The notes under the pieces were generated by a model. That model was given only the letters and a program-made list of their open reading frames with translations. It was not told where the DNA came from and did not search any database. DNA of 64,000 nt. Origin: Sandaracinobacteroides sp039808025. Its GTDB lineage: Bacteria; Pseudomonadota; Alphaproteobacteria; Sphingomonadales; Sphingomonadaceae. The translations under genes were made by a program, and so were the position numbers. Positions 41,952-51,352 of the stretch are shown piece by piece (the first letter of the stretch is position 1; each line of letters begins with the position of its first letter). The stretch spans positions 62,001-126,000 of the forward strand of contig JBDHSK010000009.1 in NCBI GenBank assembly GCA_039808025.1, read 5' to 3'.

Positions 41952-42472
41952 CAGTTGGCCTCTTTCACATAGACGATATGACGTTCGAGCGGGCTTCCGG
42001 GGAGGTCGGGATGGTTGAAATCAAGGTGTGGCGTCCGTTCCATACCCAGCCGGATCATCAGCCCCCAGGATTCGCGGTTGGCGGGCACGGTCATGGCGAT
42101 CACCCGGGGGGCAAGCGTAAGGCCGTGGGCGAGAACGGCTTCTGCGGCTTCGCGGGCATAGCCCCGGCCATGAAACGGGGTGCGAAAGGCCCAGCCGATC
42201 TCGATATCGCTTGGCTCGGGCCACGGCACGGTCAGCGGTTTCAGCCCGCAGTTCCCGATAACCTCGTGGTCGGATTTGCGTTCAACGGCCCAGAAGGTGA
42301 AGCCGTGGTCGCGTTCATAGCCGGCCATGCGTTCAAGCTTGGCGTCGCACTCTTCGGCGCTCATCAGCTTGGGGAACCAGCGCATCACCAGCGGGTCGGC
42401 GTTCATGGCGTGGAAGATGGGGCGGTCACGCGGCTCCCAGCGACGCAGAACAAGGCGTTCGGTTTCGATCAT
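41951..42472 (-). CDS. GNAT family N-acetyltransferase (RimJ/RimL type)
   Basis: A 173-residue acetyltransferase. The N-terminus ETERLVLRRWEPRD is the standard opening of the RimJ/RimL group, EIGWAFRTPFHGRGYAREAA holds the acetyl-CoA pyrophosphate loop (core GRGYA), and NRESWGLMIRLGME is the usual end of the fold. These enzymes acetylate protein N-termini or small amines; the substrate cannot be read from sequence. It overlaps argC by the ATGA pattern and the next gene by one base. Argininosuccinate-type metabolism may be only a matter of operon location. Confidence 0.87.
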   Translation of the reverse strand: MIETERLVLRRWEPRDRPIFHAMNADPLVMRWFPKLMSAEECDAKLERMAGYERDHGFTFWAVERKSDHEVIGNCGLKPLTVPWPEPSDIEIGWAFRTPFHGRGYAREAAEAVLAHGLTLAPRVIAMTVPANRESWGLMIRLGMERTPHLDFNHPDLPGSPLERHIVYVKEAN

Positions 42473-43509
42473 GGGAATAACGGGGCTGCTTCGAGCCCGG
42501 CGTTTTCCGGCAACCCGAACATCAGGTTCATGTTCTGGATGGCCTGCCCCGACGAACCTTTGACGAGATTGTCGATGGCGGCAATCACCAGCGCCCGGCC
42601 GGGGATGCGGTCAGCAAACACGTTCACGACCATGTGGTTCGAGCCGCGCACCATGCGGGTGGCAGGCGCCACACCTTCGGGCAGAAGGTGCACGAACGGT
42701 TCATCGGCATAGCGACGTTCAAGGCACGCCCGCAGGTCGTCAGGGGTGTGGCCATCGGCCAGTTCCACAGTGATGGTTTCCAGTTCGCCACGGTTCATCG
42801 GCAGCAGATGCGGCGTGAAGCTGATGGTGACGGCCCCGCCGAACGCCTTGCCCAGTTCCTGTTCGATTTCGGGCATGTGGCGGTGACGGCCGATGGCATA
42901 GGGGGCGACGGCTTCCGCCACTTCCGCATAGAGGTTGGTTTCCTTCAGGCTGCGCCCGGCGCCAGACACCCCTGAAAGCGCGTTGATAGTGATGTTGGCA
43001 GGGCGGATGAGCCGCGCGGCGGCCAGAGGCAGCAATGCCAGCAGCGCTGCCGTCGGGTAGCAGCCGGGGCATGCCACCAGCCGGGCGGCAGGCAGGCGGT
43101 CGCGCGCCACTTCACTTAGCCCGTAAACAGTCTGCGACAACAGATGCGGTGCCGGATGGGTGTTGCCGTAATAGTCGTGATAGGTCGCCGGGTCGTTCAG
43201 GCGGAAATCAGCTGACAGGTCGATGATGCGGTGATCGGTCAGCGTGGAAAGAAGCTCTGCCGAGGCCCCGTGTGGCAGACACCCGAACACCACATCGATA
43301 CTTGTCCAGTCGATGTCTTGTGCCTTCACCAGTGCCGGAAGGCGCGGGTAGGGGGCAAAATGCGGCCAGATATCCGTCATCGCCTGCCCGGCCTTCTGGT
43401 TGGCGGCCAGTGCGGCGATCTCGATATGGGGGTGGGTAAGTGCGAGGCGCACCAGATCGGCCCCCGTATAGCCCGAAGCCCCCAGAATGGCGATGCGTAA
43501 CCTGTTCAT
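42469..43509 (-). CDS. argC: N-acetyl-gamma-glutamyl-phosphate reductase
   Basis: Third step of arginine synthesis: reduces N-acetylglutamyl-phosphate to the semialdehyde with NADPH. The 346-residue protein starts with the nucleotide loop LGASGYTGADLVR near residue 9, has the catalytic cysteine in ACPGCYPTAAL near residue 148, and the general base His in SFTPHLLPMNRG. Length fits the common bacterial type (long ArgC). The gene is first of a leftward group with the acetyltransferase and gamma-carbonic anhydrase genes. The gap of 43 bases to the next gene upstream is short, so transcription may begin further right. Confidence 0.96.
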   Translation of the reverse strand: MNRLRIAILGASGYTGADLVRLALTHPHIEIAALAANQKAGQAMTDIWPHFAPYPRLPALVKAQDIDWTSIDVVFGCLPHGASAELLSTLTDHRIIDLSADFRLNDPATYHDYYGNTHPAPHLLSQTVYGLSEVARDRLPAARLVACPGCYPTAALLALLPLAAARLIRPANITINALSGVSGAGRSLKETNLYAEVAEAVAPYAIGRHRHMPEIEQELGKAFGGAVTISFTPHLLPMNRGELETITVELADGHTPDDLRACLERRYADEPFVHLLPEGVAPATRMVRGSNHMVVNVFADRIPGRALVIAAIDNLVKGSSGQAIQNMNLMFGLPENAGLEAAPLFP

Positions 43510-43552
43510 GCAATGGCCTTAGGCGTTTGTAGCGCTTGTCTCAATCCTGTGC

Positions 43553-45847
43553 TCACTCTTTCCAGAAGGGCTTGAGGACCGGGATGATCGATGCGAACTC
43601 GTCGGTCCATCCGGGCACGTCAGCCTGTGTGCGCAGCGGCAGCCACTGGCTGCTGTCTCCGGTTGCTTCGGTAAAATTGGTCATGTCGTCTTCGGTTCGC
43701 GACAGGGCGATCCAGATGGATGCATTGTAACCGAGGCTGACGTCGCTGTCTTTGGGGGCATAAACCAGTTGCCGGGCGGTCAGCCCCAGATCGCGGGCAA
43801 TGGCGGCCACCACAGGTTCGAGATCGAGAAAGCGGTTCGAGATGTGCACCATCAGTATCCCGTGACGGGACAGGGTGCGGAAATAGGTTTCAAAAGCTTC
43901 GCGCGTCAGCAGATGCAGCGGGATGGCATCCGAGGAAAAGGCGTCGATCGCCAGCAGGTCGAAACGATTGGCGGGCTGTTCGGCCAGCTTGAGACGGGCG
44001 TCACCCACAATGATCCGCAGATCAGGCCGGCATTGCGACACGAACGAAAATACTGCCGGGTTGGTGGCCAGCCTGACAACCATCGGGTCGATTTCAAAGA
44101 CCGTCCAGTCTTCCAGAGGGCTGGCGTAGCAGACGAGACTGCCGGTTCCCAGCCCGACCACGGCGATACGTGCACGGGCGCCAAACAGGGTCGATGCCGA
44201 CCGCATGGCCTGACCAATGCCCGAATCGGGGGCGTAATAAGTCATGGGCTGGCGCGAGAACCCTGGGTCAAGCGACTGCGCACCGTGAAGGGTCGTTCCG
44301 TGCAACAGACGCCGGGTTTTCAGCATATTGCTGTTTTCAATGGTATAGATGCCGAAAAAGCTGCGTTGACGCGCGCCCTTGATGGTCGAGATGTCGATCT
44401 GTTGCCAGCCGCCGAAAGCCAGCATCAGCATCATCAATCCCCAGGTGAACTGCAGCGGACGGCCGATTGCCAGAATGGTGATCGTCACCATGACCAGCAG
44501 GGCGATAGCCTGCGCCGGTGGCGGATCAAGCAGATCGAGGCTGGCCCCCAGCCACCAGCTGAGAACCAGCAGCAGCGGCGGTGACAGGATGCGCAGCGCC
44601 CGGGCCGGCAGCCGGTTGCCAACCCACAGATTGCCAATGGCTGCCGTCAGCGGCCGTGCCGGGACGAGGAGCGCCGCCGCCAACAGCAGGATCGGGTGCT
44701 CGTAGACCCAATCGAACAGCTCGGGCGCCACCAGAGCCGCGAACACCCCGCCCACCACCCCGCCCACCGACATCAGCAGATAATAGCCGGTAAGCTGGGC
44801 AGCGGGCGGACGGTCAAGCGCCAGTGTGCCATGCAGTGCCACTGCCACCACGAACAGCAGCGCGATCGAGAACATGCCGAACACAGTGGCTGCCATTCCG
44901 GCCAGCAGCACGTTGGCAACGCCGAACACCAGCAGGGCTGCCGGTGCCGCAAGCACCGCCAGCCGGGTGGCCATCGGGCCGGCGCCAGAGAAAGCCAGAA
45001 TGAAGCTGAGGAGGTAAGCCGTAAGCGGCAGCACCCACAACAGCGGCATGGCCATGATATCGGTGGTGATGTGGGTGGTGGTAGACAGCATCAGCCCGGA
45101 TGGCACGGCGGCCAGCGCCACCCAGTACAGCCGCCGCGGCCAGGTAACCGGGCGGGCGCCCCGCGCCGTGACAGTATCGGGAACGGTGGCAGGTGGATGG
45201 TCGCCGGTACGGACGATGGCGAAGGCGCAGCCCACCGTAAGCGCGAGCAGAACGACATAGCCTGCAGACCACAGGTGTTGCTGAAAACCGAGGGTGGTGA
45301 ACGGCTCGAGCAGGAAAGGGTAAGCGAGCAGGCCAGCCAGAGACCCGAAGTTCGAAGCAGCATACAGGAAGAAGGGGCTGGCGGCCGACTTGTCGGCCGA
45401 TCGGGCGAACCAGGCCTGCATCAGCGGCGCCTGGGCAGCGACCATCACGAATACCGGACCGATCGACACCATCAGCAGTTTCAGAAGCCACCAGACGGCA
45501 GTGTCGCCGGTAGCCGGATCGGCAAAGCGGGCGATTCCGATCGGCAGGGTGAGGGCTGCCAGTGTGAACAACGGCACATGCACCATGGCCTGGGTGCGAA
45601 ACGGCAGCCGTTGCAGACCATGGGCATAGGTATACCCCAGCAGCAGGGCCGACTGGTAGAACAGCATGGCCGTGTTCCAGACGCTGGGCGAGCCGCCCAG
45701 CACCGGCAGGACCAGACGGGCGAACAGCGGCTGGATGAGGAACAGCAGGAAACTGCCGGTAACAAGGGTGGCAATGAAGAGCGACCGCAGGCTGCGCCCG
45801 GCAGTTCGGGTATCTCCCATGGCGGCCACAGGGGTGGTTGCCGGCAT
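43553..45847 (-). CDS. Spermidine synthase-like fused membrane protein
   Basis: A 764-residue protein. The first about 450 residues form some 12 or more hydrophobic helices (starting LFIATLVTGSFLLFLIQPLF), like the integral membrane part of fused spermidine-synthase-like proteins. The C-terminal 230 residues are a Rossmann-type methyltransferase/spermidine synthase domain: VVGLGTGSLVCYA (cofactor loop), EIDPMVV and AIDAFSSDAIPLHLL. The polyamine-binding set of true SpeE is not evident, so the reaction is unknown. It starts inside the ogt end (TGATG overlap) and probably is translated with it. Confidence 0.82.
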   Translation of the reverse strand: MPATTPVAAMGDTRTAGRSLRSLFIATLVTGSFLLFLIQPLFARLVLPVLGGSPSVWNTAMLFYQSALLLGYTYAHGLQRLPFRTQAMVHVPLFTLAALTLPIGIARFADPATGDTAVWWLLKLLMVSIGPVFVMVAAQAPLMQAWFARSADKSAASPFFLYAASNFGSLAGLLAYPFLLEPFTTLGFQQHLWSAGYVVLLALTVGCAFAIVRTGDHPPATVPDTVTARGARPVTWPRRLYWVALAAVPSGLMLSTTTHITTDIMAMPLLWVLPLTAYLLSFILAFSGAGPMATRLAVLAAPAALLVFGVANVLLAGMAATVFGMFSIALLFVVAVALHGTLALDRPPAAQLTGYYLLMSVGGVVGGVFAALVAPELFDWVYEHPILLLAAALLVPARPLTAAIGNLWVGNRLPARALRILSPPLLLVLSWWLGASLDLLDPPPAQAIALLVMVTITILAIGRPLQFTWGLMMLMLAFGGWQQIDISTIKGARQRSFFGIYTIENSNMLKTRRLLHGTTLHGAQSLDPGFSRQPMTYYAPDSGIGQAMRSASTLFGARARIAVVGLGTGSLVCYASPLEDWTVFEIDPMVVRLATNPAVFSFVSQCRPDLRIIVGDARLKLAEQPANRFDLLAIDAFSSDAIPLHLLTREAFETYFRTLSRHGILMVHISNRFLDLEPVVAAIARDLGLTARQLVYAPKDSDVSLGYNASIWIALSRTEDDMTNFTEATGDSSQWLPLRTQADVPGWTDEFASIIPVLKPFWKE

Positions 45848-46374
45848 CACAGCATCCTTTCCTGGCGGGGTGCCCAGCCTTCGTGACGCAGCAGCCATTC
45901 CTTGCGGTGCAGACCGCCGGCATAGCCGGTGAGGCTGCCATCGGCACCAATCACCCGATGGCAGGGTACGACGATGGCAAGAGGGTTGCGGCTGTTGGCG
46001 ACCCCCACCGCGCGGCTCGCCCCCGGCTCACCGAGTTGTCTGGCAATTTCTGCGTAGCTGCGGGTGGAGCCAGCCGGAATGGTGCGCAGTTCCCGCCATA
46101 CCCGGCGCTCGAACGCTGACCCGACCGCGCCGGTTTCAATGGCGGCAAGTGCCTGCAGATCACCGCCGAAATATGCGTTGAACGCCTGTTGCAGGGGCGC
46201 AGGCAGCGGAGCGTAAGTGACGGGTGCGGGAAAATAGCGGTGGAGGGTGGTTTGCAGGCGATCAGGGGTTTCGGAAAATTCAGCCGCCCACAACAGGCCG
46301 TTGCCGTCGTGCAGCAGCGTCATGACGCCGATAGGCGTATCCAGTGTCGAAGCGCCCAGCATCTGATCCAGCAT
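45847..46374 (-). CDS. ogt: Methylated-DNA-protein cysteine methyltransferase
   Basis: Suicide repair protein that transfers alkyl groups from O6-alkylguanine to its own cysteine. The 175-residue protein has the active-site motif VVPCHRVIG (Cys near residue 142), the HTH recognition helix with GSTRSYAEIARQLG, and the arginine finger region SRAVGVANSRNP. The N-terminal ribonuclease-H-like domain is normal in length. Start at 46374; the alternative Met at residue 5 is possible. Not close to an ada regulator. The stop overlaps the next start. Confidence 0.94.
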   Translation of the reverse strand: MLDQMLGASTLDTPIGVMTLLHDGNGLLWAAEFSETPDRLQTTLHRYFPAPVTYAPLPAPLQQAFNAYFGGDLQALAAIETGAVGSAFERRVWRELRTIPAGSTRSYAEIARQLGEPGASRAVGVANSRNPLAIVVPCHRVIGADGSLTGYAGGLHRKEWLLRHEGWAPRQERML

Positions 46375-46798
46375 CTGATGTGGTATAGCCTATCTGTACG
46401 GGCCGACCAGTGGGAGATTATGTGCAAGCAACCGAGAGAGGGAGCGCCTGCCTGACTATGGTTCTGCCTTTTTCAGACGATATGGCGACCGCCTGATGGG
46501 GACCCTTGGCCGGACCTTCTGTGTGGGGAACTCCAGCCGCGATCCAGCAACACACATTGTGCCAGAACGCAGTGCCCTGTGGGGAGCCGGGTGGGGAGCC
46601 GGATGGGGAGCCGGGCACGCAGTTTGCGCACAACAGGGGAGGCCCAAGAACTGGGGAGTCGCGAAAAGCGGAACAGGTATCGATCCGTTACCCGGGCCGG
46701 TTATCCGGAACCCGTGCTTCGTACTTTGGGTAACATGACCCATGCTCGGGCGGCTGATCAGCAGGTCAGCGCCCGTCAGGCGGCCCGTTTGTAAGGCG
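46375..46798. other. Non-coding region between ogt and PEP-CTERM gene
   Basis: A 424-base stretch without a credible gene. Overlapping short frames on both strands have no ribosome site and arise from the G-rich repeats. It includes the tandem repeat at 46580-46615 and inverted GTTACCC/GGGTAAC arms at 46687-46693 and 46728-46734. The promoter of ogt should lie near 46375-46430. Confidence 0.5.
46580..46615 (+). repeat. Three tandem 12-base repeats
   Basis: Three direct copies of TGGGGAGCCGG(G/A), 46580-46591, 46592-46603 and 46604-46615, differing only in the last base of the middle copy. They lie in the non-coding region between ogt and the PEP-CTERM gene. No hairpin or known element was recognised; copy number may vary between strains. 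Confidence 0.85.
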
Positions 46799-47074
46799 TC
46801 AGTCGAGTTTGTGGGTCAGACCGCGCCGCTGACGGCGGACAATCGCGCCCACCAGCCCGAAACCGGTGATCAGCAGCGCCCAGGTTGCAGGCTCCGGCAC
46901 GACGGCATTCGGCCCAGGTCCGTTAATGAGGATGATGGGATGTTCGGCAATGAAAGTGTTTAGCCCAGGTCTGGAAGACGTGCTGTCACTGTCTGGCGAG
47001 GGGGTGGAAATGGCCGCCATCGCCGGCGATGTCAGCAGCACGGCGCAGGCGGCAAGAGCAAGAGTCCTGATCAT
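46799..47074 (-). CDS. PEP-CTERM sorting-signal protein
   Basis: A short secreted protein of 91 residues: signal peptide (cleavage near AMAA), about 40 residues without clear fold, and a complete sorting signal at the end: VPEPATWALLITGFGLVGA plus the basic RRQRR. In sphingomonads the exosortase/PEP-CTERM system sends such proteins through the membrane to the surface or polysaccharide layer. The mature part is only about 45 residues, far shorter than usual for this class. ATG 47074 follows AGGGGAG; an earlier in-frame codon at 47119 lacks a ribosome site. No exosortase gene lies in the window. Confidence 0.85.
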   Translation of the reverse strand: MIRTLALAACAVLLTSPAMAAISTPSPDSDSTSSRPGLNTFIAEHPIILINGPGPNAVVPEPATWALLITGFGLVGAIVRRQRRGLTHKLD

Positions 47075-47220
47075 AATGGCTCCCCTGAAAGAAAAGAATC
47101 CCTTCCCGAAGGATGCCACATAACAGATTATGGTTAATCAACACAAGCGCAAAGTTATAAATTAACTGACATTTCTGATATGTAACAGAGGTCTGGTCTT
47201 TGGTATCCACGCGCCTGATG

Positions 47221-48570
47221 TTACGCCTGCCCGCCAGAGACCGTCAGCGGCACGCCGAACAGGTCGTGTTCGTCGGCGTCTTCGACCAGAACGGCGACGA
47301 TGTCGCCGGGCTTGCAGCCAGTGGAATCCCGCAGCAGCACATTGCCGTCAATCTCAGGGGCGTCGGCCGTGGAACGTCCGGTCGCACCACCCTCGTCATC
47401 CACCTCGTCGATGATCACGTCGATGGTCTGGCCGATTTTCTTCTGCAACCGAGCAGCAGATATGGCCGCGGCCTTTTCCATGAAGCGTTGCTGGCGTTCG
47501 GCCCGCACTTCGGCGGGCGGCAACCCGGGCAGGGCATTGGCAGCGGCGCCAGCAACCGGTTCATAGGCAAAGCAGCCGGCACGATCGATCTGTGCCTCGT
47601 CCATCCAGTTGAGCAGATAGTTGAAATCCGCCTCGGTCTCTCCGGGGAAACCGGCAATGAAGGTGGACCGGATGGTAAGGTTGGGGACTTCGCGCCGCCA
47701 CCGCTCCAGCCGTTCCAGCACTCTGGCCTCGTTGGCGGGCCGCCGCATCGCTTTCAGCACCGATGGCGCGGCATGCTGGAAGGGGATGTCGAGATAGGGG
47801 AGGATCAGACCCTCGGCCATCAGCGGAATCAGCTCGTCGACGTGTGCGTAGGGGTAGACGTAGTGCAGCCTCACCCAGGCCCCCAGCCGGCCGAGTTCGC
47901 GCGCCAGATCGGTGATATGGGCGCGCAGCTCGGATTTGCCGAACCGTGCATGTGATAGGTCACGCCCGTAAGCCGAGGTGTCCTGGCTGATGACCAGCAG
48001 TTCGCGGGTGCCCGCGGCCACCAGTTTCTCTGCCTCGCGCACGATCGCGTCGGGCCGCCTCGATGCCAGCCGGCCACGGATGGAGGGGATGATGCAGAAG
48101 GCGCAGGCATGATTGCAGCCTTCCGAAATCTTGACATAACTGTAATGGCGCGGAGTCAGCTTGAGGCCGATATCGGGCAGCAGGTCGAGATAGGGCTGTG
48201 GCGGCATCGGCGCCGCCTCGCGCACCGCGCCCACAACCTCTTCGTATTGCTGCGGTCCGGTGATCGCCAGCACATCGGGGAAGCGTTCGCGGATGCTGTC
48301 GGCCTCGGGGCCGAGGCATCCGGTCACCACGACCCGGCCGTTTTCAGCGATTGCCTCGCCGATGGCTTCGAGGCTTTCCTCCTTGGCACTGTCGAGAAAG
48401 CCGCAGGTGTTCACCACCACGACGTCGGCGCCGGCATAATCGGCCGACAGTTGATAGCCTTCGCTGCGCAGCGAGGTAAGAATTCGTTCGGAATCGACGA
48501 GCGCCTTGGGGCAGCCCAGCGATACCATGCCCACCTTGCGCGGCGGTTCCAGAGTGCGCTCCGTGCCCAT
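47221..48570 (-). CDS. rimO: Ribosomal protein S12 methylthiotransferase RimO
   Basis: Radical SAM enzyme that adds a methylthio group to Asp89 of ribosomal protein S12. The 449-residue protein has the N-terminal domain with three cysteines for the auxiliary cluster (SLGCPKA, NTCGFLD, TGCLGPE), the radical SAM motif CNHACAFC near residue 150, and a C-terminal TRAM domain. ATG 48570 shares a base with the folE stop (TGATG), so translation is coupled. Upstream in-frame residues lie inside folE and are not part of the protein. Confidence 0.96.
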   Translation of the reverse strand: MGTERTLEPPRKVGMVSLGCPKALVDSERILTSLRSEGYQLSADYAGADVVVVNTCGFLDSAKEESLEAIGEAIAENGRVVVTGCLGPEADSIRERFPDVLAITGPQQYEEVVGAVREAAPMPPQPYLDLLPDIGLKLTPRHYSYVKISEGCNHACAFCIIPSIRGRLASRRPDAIVREAEKLVAAGTRELLVISQDTSAYGRDLSHARFGKSELRAHITDLARELGRLGAWVRLHYVYPYAHVDELIPLMAEGLILPYLDIPFQHAAPSVLKAMRRPANEARVLERLERWRREVPNLTIRSTFIAGFPGETEADFNYLLNWMDEAQIDRAGCFAYEPVAGAAANALPGLPPAEVRAERQQRFMEKAAAISAARLQKKIGQTIDVIIDEVDDEGGATGRSTADAPEIDGNVLLRDSTGCKPGDIVAVLVEDADEHDLFGVPLTVSGGQA

Positions 48571-49175
48571 CAGTCGGAAATACCGAGCTTCATCAATGCC
48601 AGCACTTCCTTGCGGCTGCGCTGGTCGTGGCGGAACACCCCCATCATGCGGCTGGTGGTCATGGTAACGCCCGGCGTGTGCACACCGCGCGCCGTCATGC
48701 ACGAGTGCGACGCCTCGATAACCACTGCCACGCCTCGCGGGTCGAGGCCTTCCTGGATGGCATCGGCGATTTCAGCGGTCAGGCGCTCTTGCACCTGCAT
48801 GCGTTTTGCAAACCCGCGCGCCACCCGCGCCAGCTTGGAAATGCCGACGACGCGATCCTTGGGCAGATAGGCGATATGAACCCGGCCGATGATCGGGGCG
48901 AGATGATGTTCACAGTGGGAATGGAAGGGGATGTCGCGCAGCAGCACGATTTCGTCATAGCCGCCCACTTCCTCGAATACCCGCGACAGATGCTGCTTGG
49001 GGTCTTCCTTGTAGCCGGCGAAATATTCCTGCCAGGCGCGCGCCACCCGGCCGGGGGTATCGCGCAGACCTTCGCGGCCCGGATCTTCGCCCGCCCAGCG
49101 GATCAGCGTGCGCACGGCCTCAAGCACATCGGCAGGAATGGCGGCGTCACGGTCGGGCGGGGTCTGGGTATTCAT
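48570..49175 (-). CDS. folE: GTP cyclohydrolase I
   Basis: First enzyme of tetrahydrofolate synthesis: turns GTP into dihydroneopterin triphosphate. The 201-residue protein has the zinc ligands Cys and His in HSHCEHHLAPIIG near residue 90 and Cys in SHSCMTARGVH near residue 162, plus the family segments GRVHIAYLPKDRVVGISKL (core YLPKDRVVGISK). Length matches the type IA enzyme. ATG 49175 gives the usual start; open frame upstream is not supported. It diverges from the acyl-CoA ligase gene across a 208-base gap that should carry both promoters. Confidence 0.97.
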   Translation of the reverse strand: MNTQTPPDRDAAIPADVLEAVRTLIRWAGEDPGREGLRDTPGRVARAWQEYFAGYKEDPKQHLSRVFEEVGGYDEIVLLRDIPFHSHCEHHLAPIIGRVHIAYLPKDRVVGISKLARVARGFAKRMQVQERLTAEIADAIQEGLDPRGVAVVIEASHSCMTARGVHTPGVTMTTSRMMGVFRHDQRSRKEVLALMKLGISD

Positions 49176-49383
49176 GGCAGGGTGGTTCCTGTGGATGGAA
49201 GCGGGAGAGGGCAAGGCTCTTGCCGCATGCATGGGTAGGTGGGCAAGGGCAGGGTTCGTCCTCTGCATCACCAGTGTGTTTACGTCCATTGCCTGATAGC
49301 CGGACCTGATGTGATTTCAAAGACGCGCGACAAAGGTTTTCTTTTTCAGGGCAGCCAGTATCGTCGACCCCAGGAGGGAAACG

Positions 49384-51015
49384 ATGTTCGGAACCATGCA
49401 GAAGGCCCCGATGAACGTGTGGCAGATGATCGATCATGCGGCTTTCCATCATGGCCACCGCGAGATCGTCAGCCTGACCGCCGATCAGGAGGAAGTGCGC
49501 ACCAACTGGATGCAGGTGCACCGCCGGGCGCGCCAGGTTGCAGCCCTGCTCAGGCGGCTCAACATCGGCATAGGCGACCGGGTGGCCACTCTGGCGTGGA
49601 ACACCCACCGCCATGTCGAGGCCTGGTATGGCATTTCGGGCATGGGGGCGGTGGCCCACACCATCAACCCGCGCCTGTTTGAAGACCAGATCGTCTATAT
49701 CGCCAACCATGCCGAAGACCGGGTGCTGTTCCTTGATACCAGCTTCATCCCGCTGATCGAGAAGCTGGCGCCGAGGCTTGCGACGATCGAGCACTTCATA
49801 GTGATGACCAGTCGCGCCCACATGCCTTCCGGCACAGCTGTTCATTTCCAGTGTTACGAAGACCTGATCGCGGCCGAACCCGAAGACCAGCCATGGACGC
49901 CGCTACCCGAAGAAGCGCCATCAGGGCTCTGCTATACCTCGGGCACCACGGGTAACCCCAAGGGCGTACAATATTCCCATCGCTCCAACGTTCTGCATGC
50001 CATGGCCGGGGTGGCGGCCGATGTTCTGGCCCTGCAATCGCGCAGCTGTGTTCTGCCGATCGTGCCGATGTATCACGCCAATGCCTGGGGGGTGCCTTAT
50101 GCGGCGGCCATTGCTGGTGCCAAGCTGGTTCTGGCCGGGCCGCGGTTCGATGCCGCCACGCTGGCCGGACTCATCAGAAGCGAGGGGGTGACGCTCACTC
50201 TGGCGGTGCCGACGGTATGGCTTGGCATGCTGCAGTATCTCGAGGTCGAGGGCGGTGATCTGAAGCCGCTCGAAACTGTAGTGATCGGTGGGTCGGCAGC
50301 GCCGCGATCGATGATCGAGACCTTTGAAATGCGCTATGGCGTCAATGTGTGCCATGCCTGGGGCATGACCGAGATGTCGCCTTTGGGAACCCTGGGAGCC
50401 CTGTCGGCCGAAGCGTTGCAGTTGTCGCGCAGCAAGCAGATCGATTTGAAGTGCAAGCAGGGGCGGGCGATCTTCGGTGTCGAGCTGAAGCTGGTGGATG
50501 ATGACGGGCGGGCGCTGCCGAACGATGGCAAGGCCTTTGGCCGGCTGATGGTGCGTGGCCCGTGGATCGTCGAGAGCTATTTCAAGGGGGATGGCGGACG
50601 CATCCTCGATGATGAAGGCTGGTTCGATACCGGCGATGTCGCCACCATCGACCCCATGGGCTACATGCAGATCACCGATCGATCGAAGGATGTGATAAAA
50701 TCGGGAGGAGAATGGATTTCCTCGATAGAAATTGAGAATATCGCCACGGGCTGCGCGGGTGTTGCTGAAGCTGCCGTCATAGGCGTGAGCCACCCCAAGT
50801 GGACTGAGCGTCCGCTGCTGGTAGTCGTCCGCAAACCGGGCTCTCAGGTCTCGGCCGCCGATCTGAAAGCCTATCTGGAGGGACGGATTGCCAGCTGGTG
50901 GATGCCCGATGCTGTCGAGTTCGTGGATGCCATTCCCCACACCGCCACCGGCAAGATCCTGAAAGTCGCCTTGCGCGAACAGTTTGCCGGCTATCAGCTG
51001 CCCGACCAGACCTGA
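49384..51015 (+). CDS. Long-chain acyl-CoA ligase (AMP-binding enzyme)
   Basis: Activates a carboxylic acid to its CoA thioester through an acyl-AMP. The 543-residue protein has the P-loop YTSGTTGNPKG near residue 180, the adenine motif AWGMTEMSP, the hinge DRSKDVIKSGGEWIS and the C-terminal catalytic lysine in TATGKILK. The layout is that of medium- and long-chain fatty acyl-CoA synthetases that are common in sphingomonads and also act on steroid side chains or aromatic acids. AGGAGGGAAACG stands directly ahead of ATG 49384. No other beta-oxidation gene lies near. Confidence 0.9.
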   Translation: MFGTMQKAPMNVWQMIDHAAFHHGHREIVSLTADQEEVRTNWMQVHRRARQVAALLRRLNIGIGDRVATLAWNTHRHVEAWYGISGMGAVAHTINPRLFEDQIVYIANHAEDRVLFLDTSFIPLIEKLAPRLATIEHFIVMTSRAHMPSGTAVHFQCYEDLIAAEPEDQPWTPLPEEAPSGLCYTSGTTGNPKGVQYSHRSNVLHAMAGVAADVLALQSRSCVLPIVPMYHANAWGVPYAAAIAGAKLVLAGPRFDAATLAGLIRSEGVTLTLAVPTVWLGMLQYLEVEGGDLKPLETVVIGGSAAPRSMIETFEMRYGVNVCHAWGMTEMSPLGTLGALSAEALQLSRSKQIDLKCKQGRAIFGVELKLVDDDGRALPNDGKAFGRLMVRGPWIVESYFKGDGGRILDDEGWFDTGDVATIDPMGYMQITDRSKDVIKSGGEWISSIEIENIATGCAGVAEAAVIGVSHPKWTERPLLVVVRKPGSQVSAADLKAYLEGRIASWWMPDAVEFVDAIPHTATGKILKVALREQFAGYQLPDQT

Positions 51016-51352
51016 TCCCGGCCGCCCGTCAGCAGGGGCTGGAATGATGCGCAATATTCTGATATAAGCAGGCCCGTTCCGGACTGGAATTGATCGTTGG
51101 ATTGCCAGCCTGGCCTCAAGGCCAGAACAGGGGCAGTTGACCGTTCTTCTGGTCAGGGCGATTCAATCAGGCAATACCCTGTTTCTCAGGATTTGCCAAA
51201 AATGGAAAAGAGGTCGCGCGGACCGCAACCCGGGTTTGCTTTCATTCGTGTGCCACTAGTGGAACCAGATGGTATTTCTGTCTGGCACATGAGGAAGGTG
51301 TTGTTTTCCGGGCTGTTTTCCGACGCGACACAGTGAAAGGACCGGATCGGCC
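51016..51352. other. Intergenic region upstream of carD
   Basis: A 337-base gap. One frame of 79 codons is open at 51097-51336, but it has no ribosome site and no recognisable pattern, so it is not called. TATAAG near 51062-51067 could be a -10 element. The carD leader includes AAAGGA a few bases ahead of the start. No repeat or RNA structure stands out. Confidence 0.4.

Noticed and set aside
46456..46743. Overlapping short frames on both strands with Pro/His or Gly/Trp repeats
   Set aside because: The repeats come from the 12-base tandem array; no ribosome site or family.
51097..51336. A 79-codon frame upstream of carD
   Set aside because: No ribosome site and no recognisable fold; region is better explained as the carD leader.
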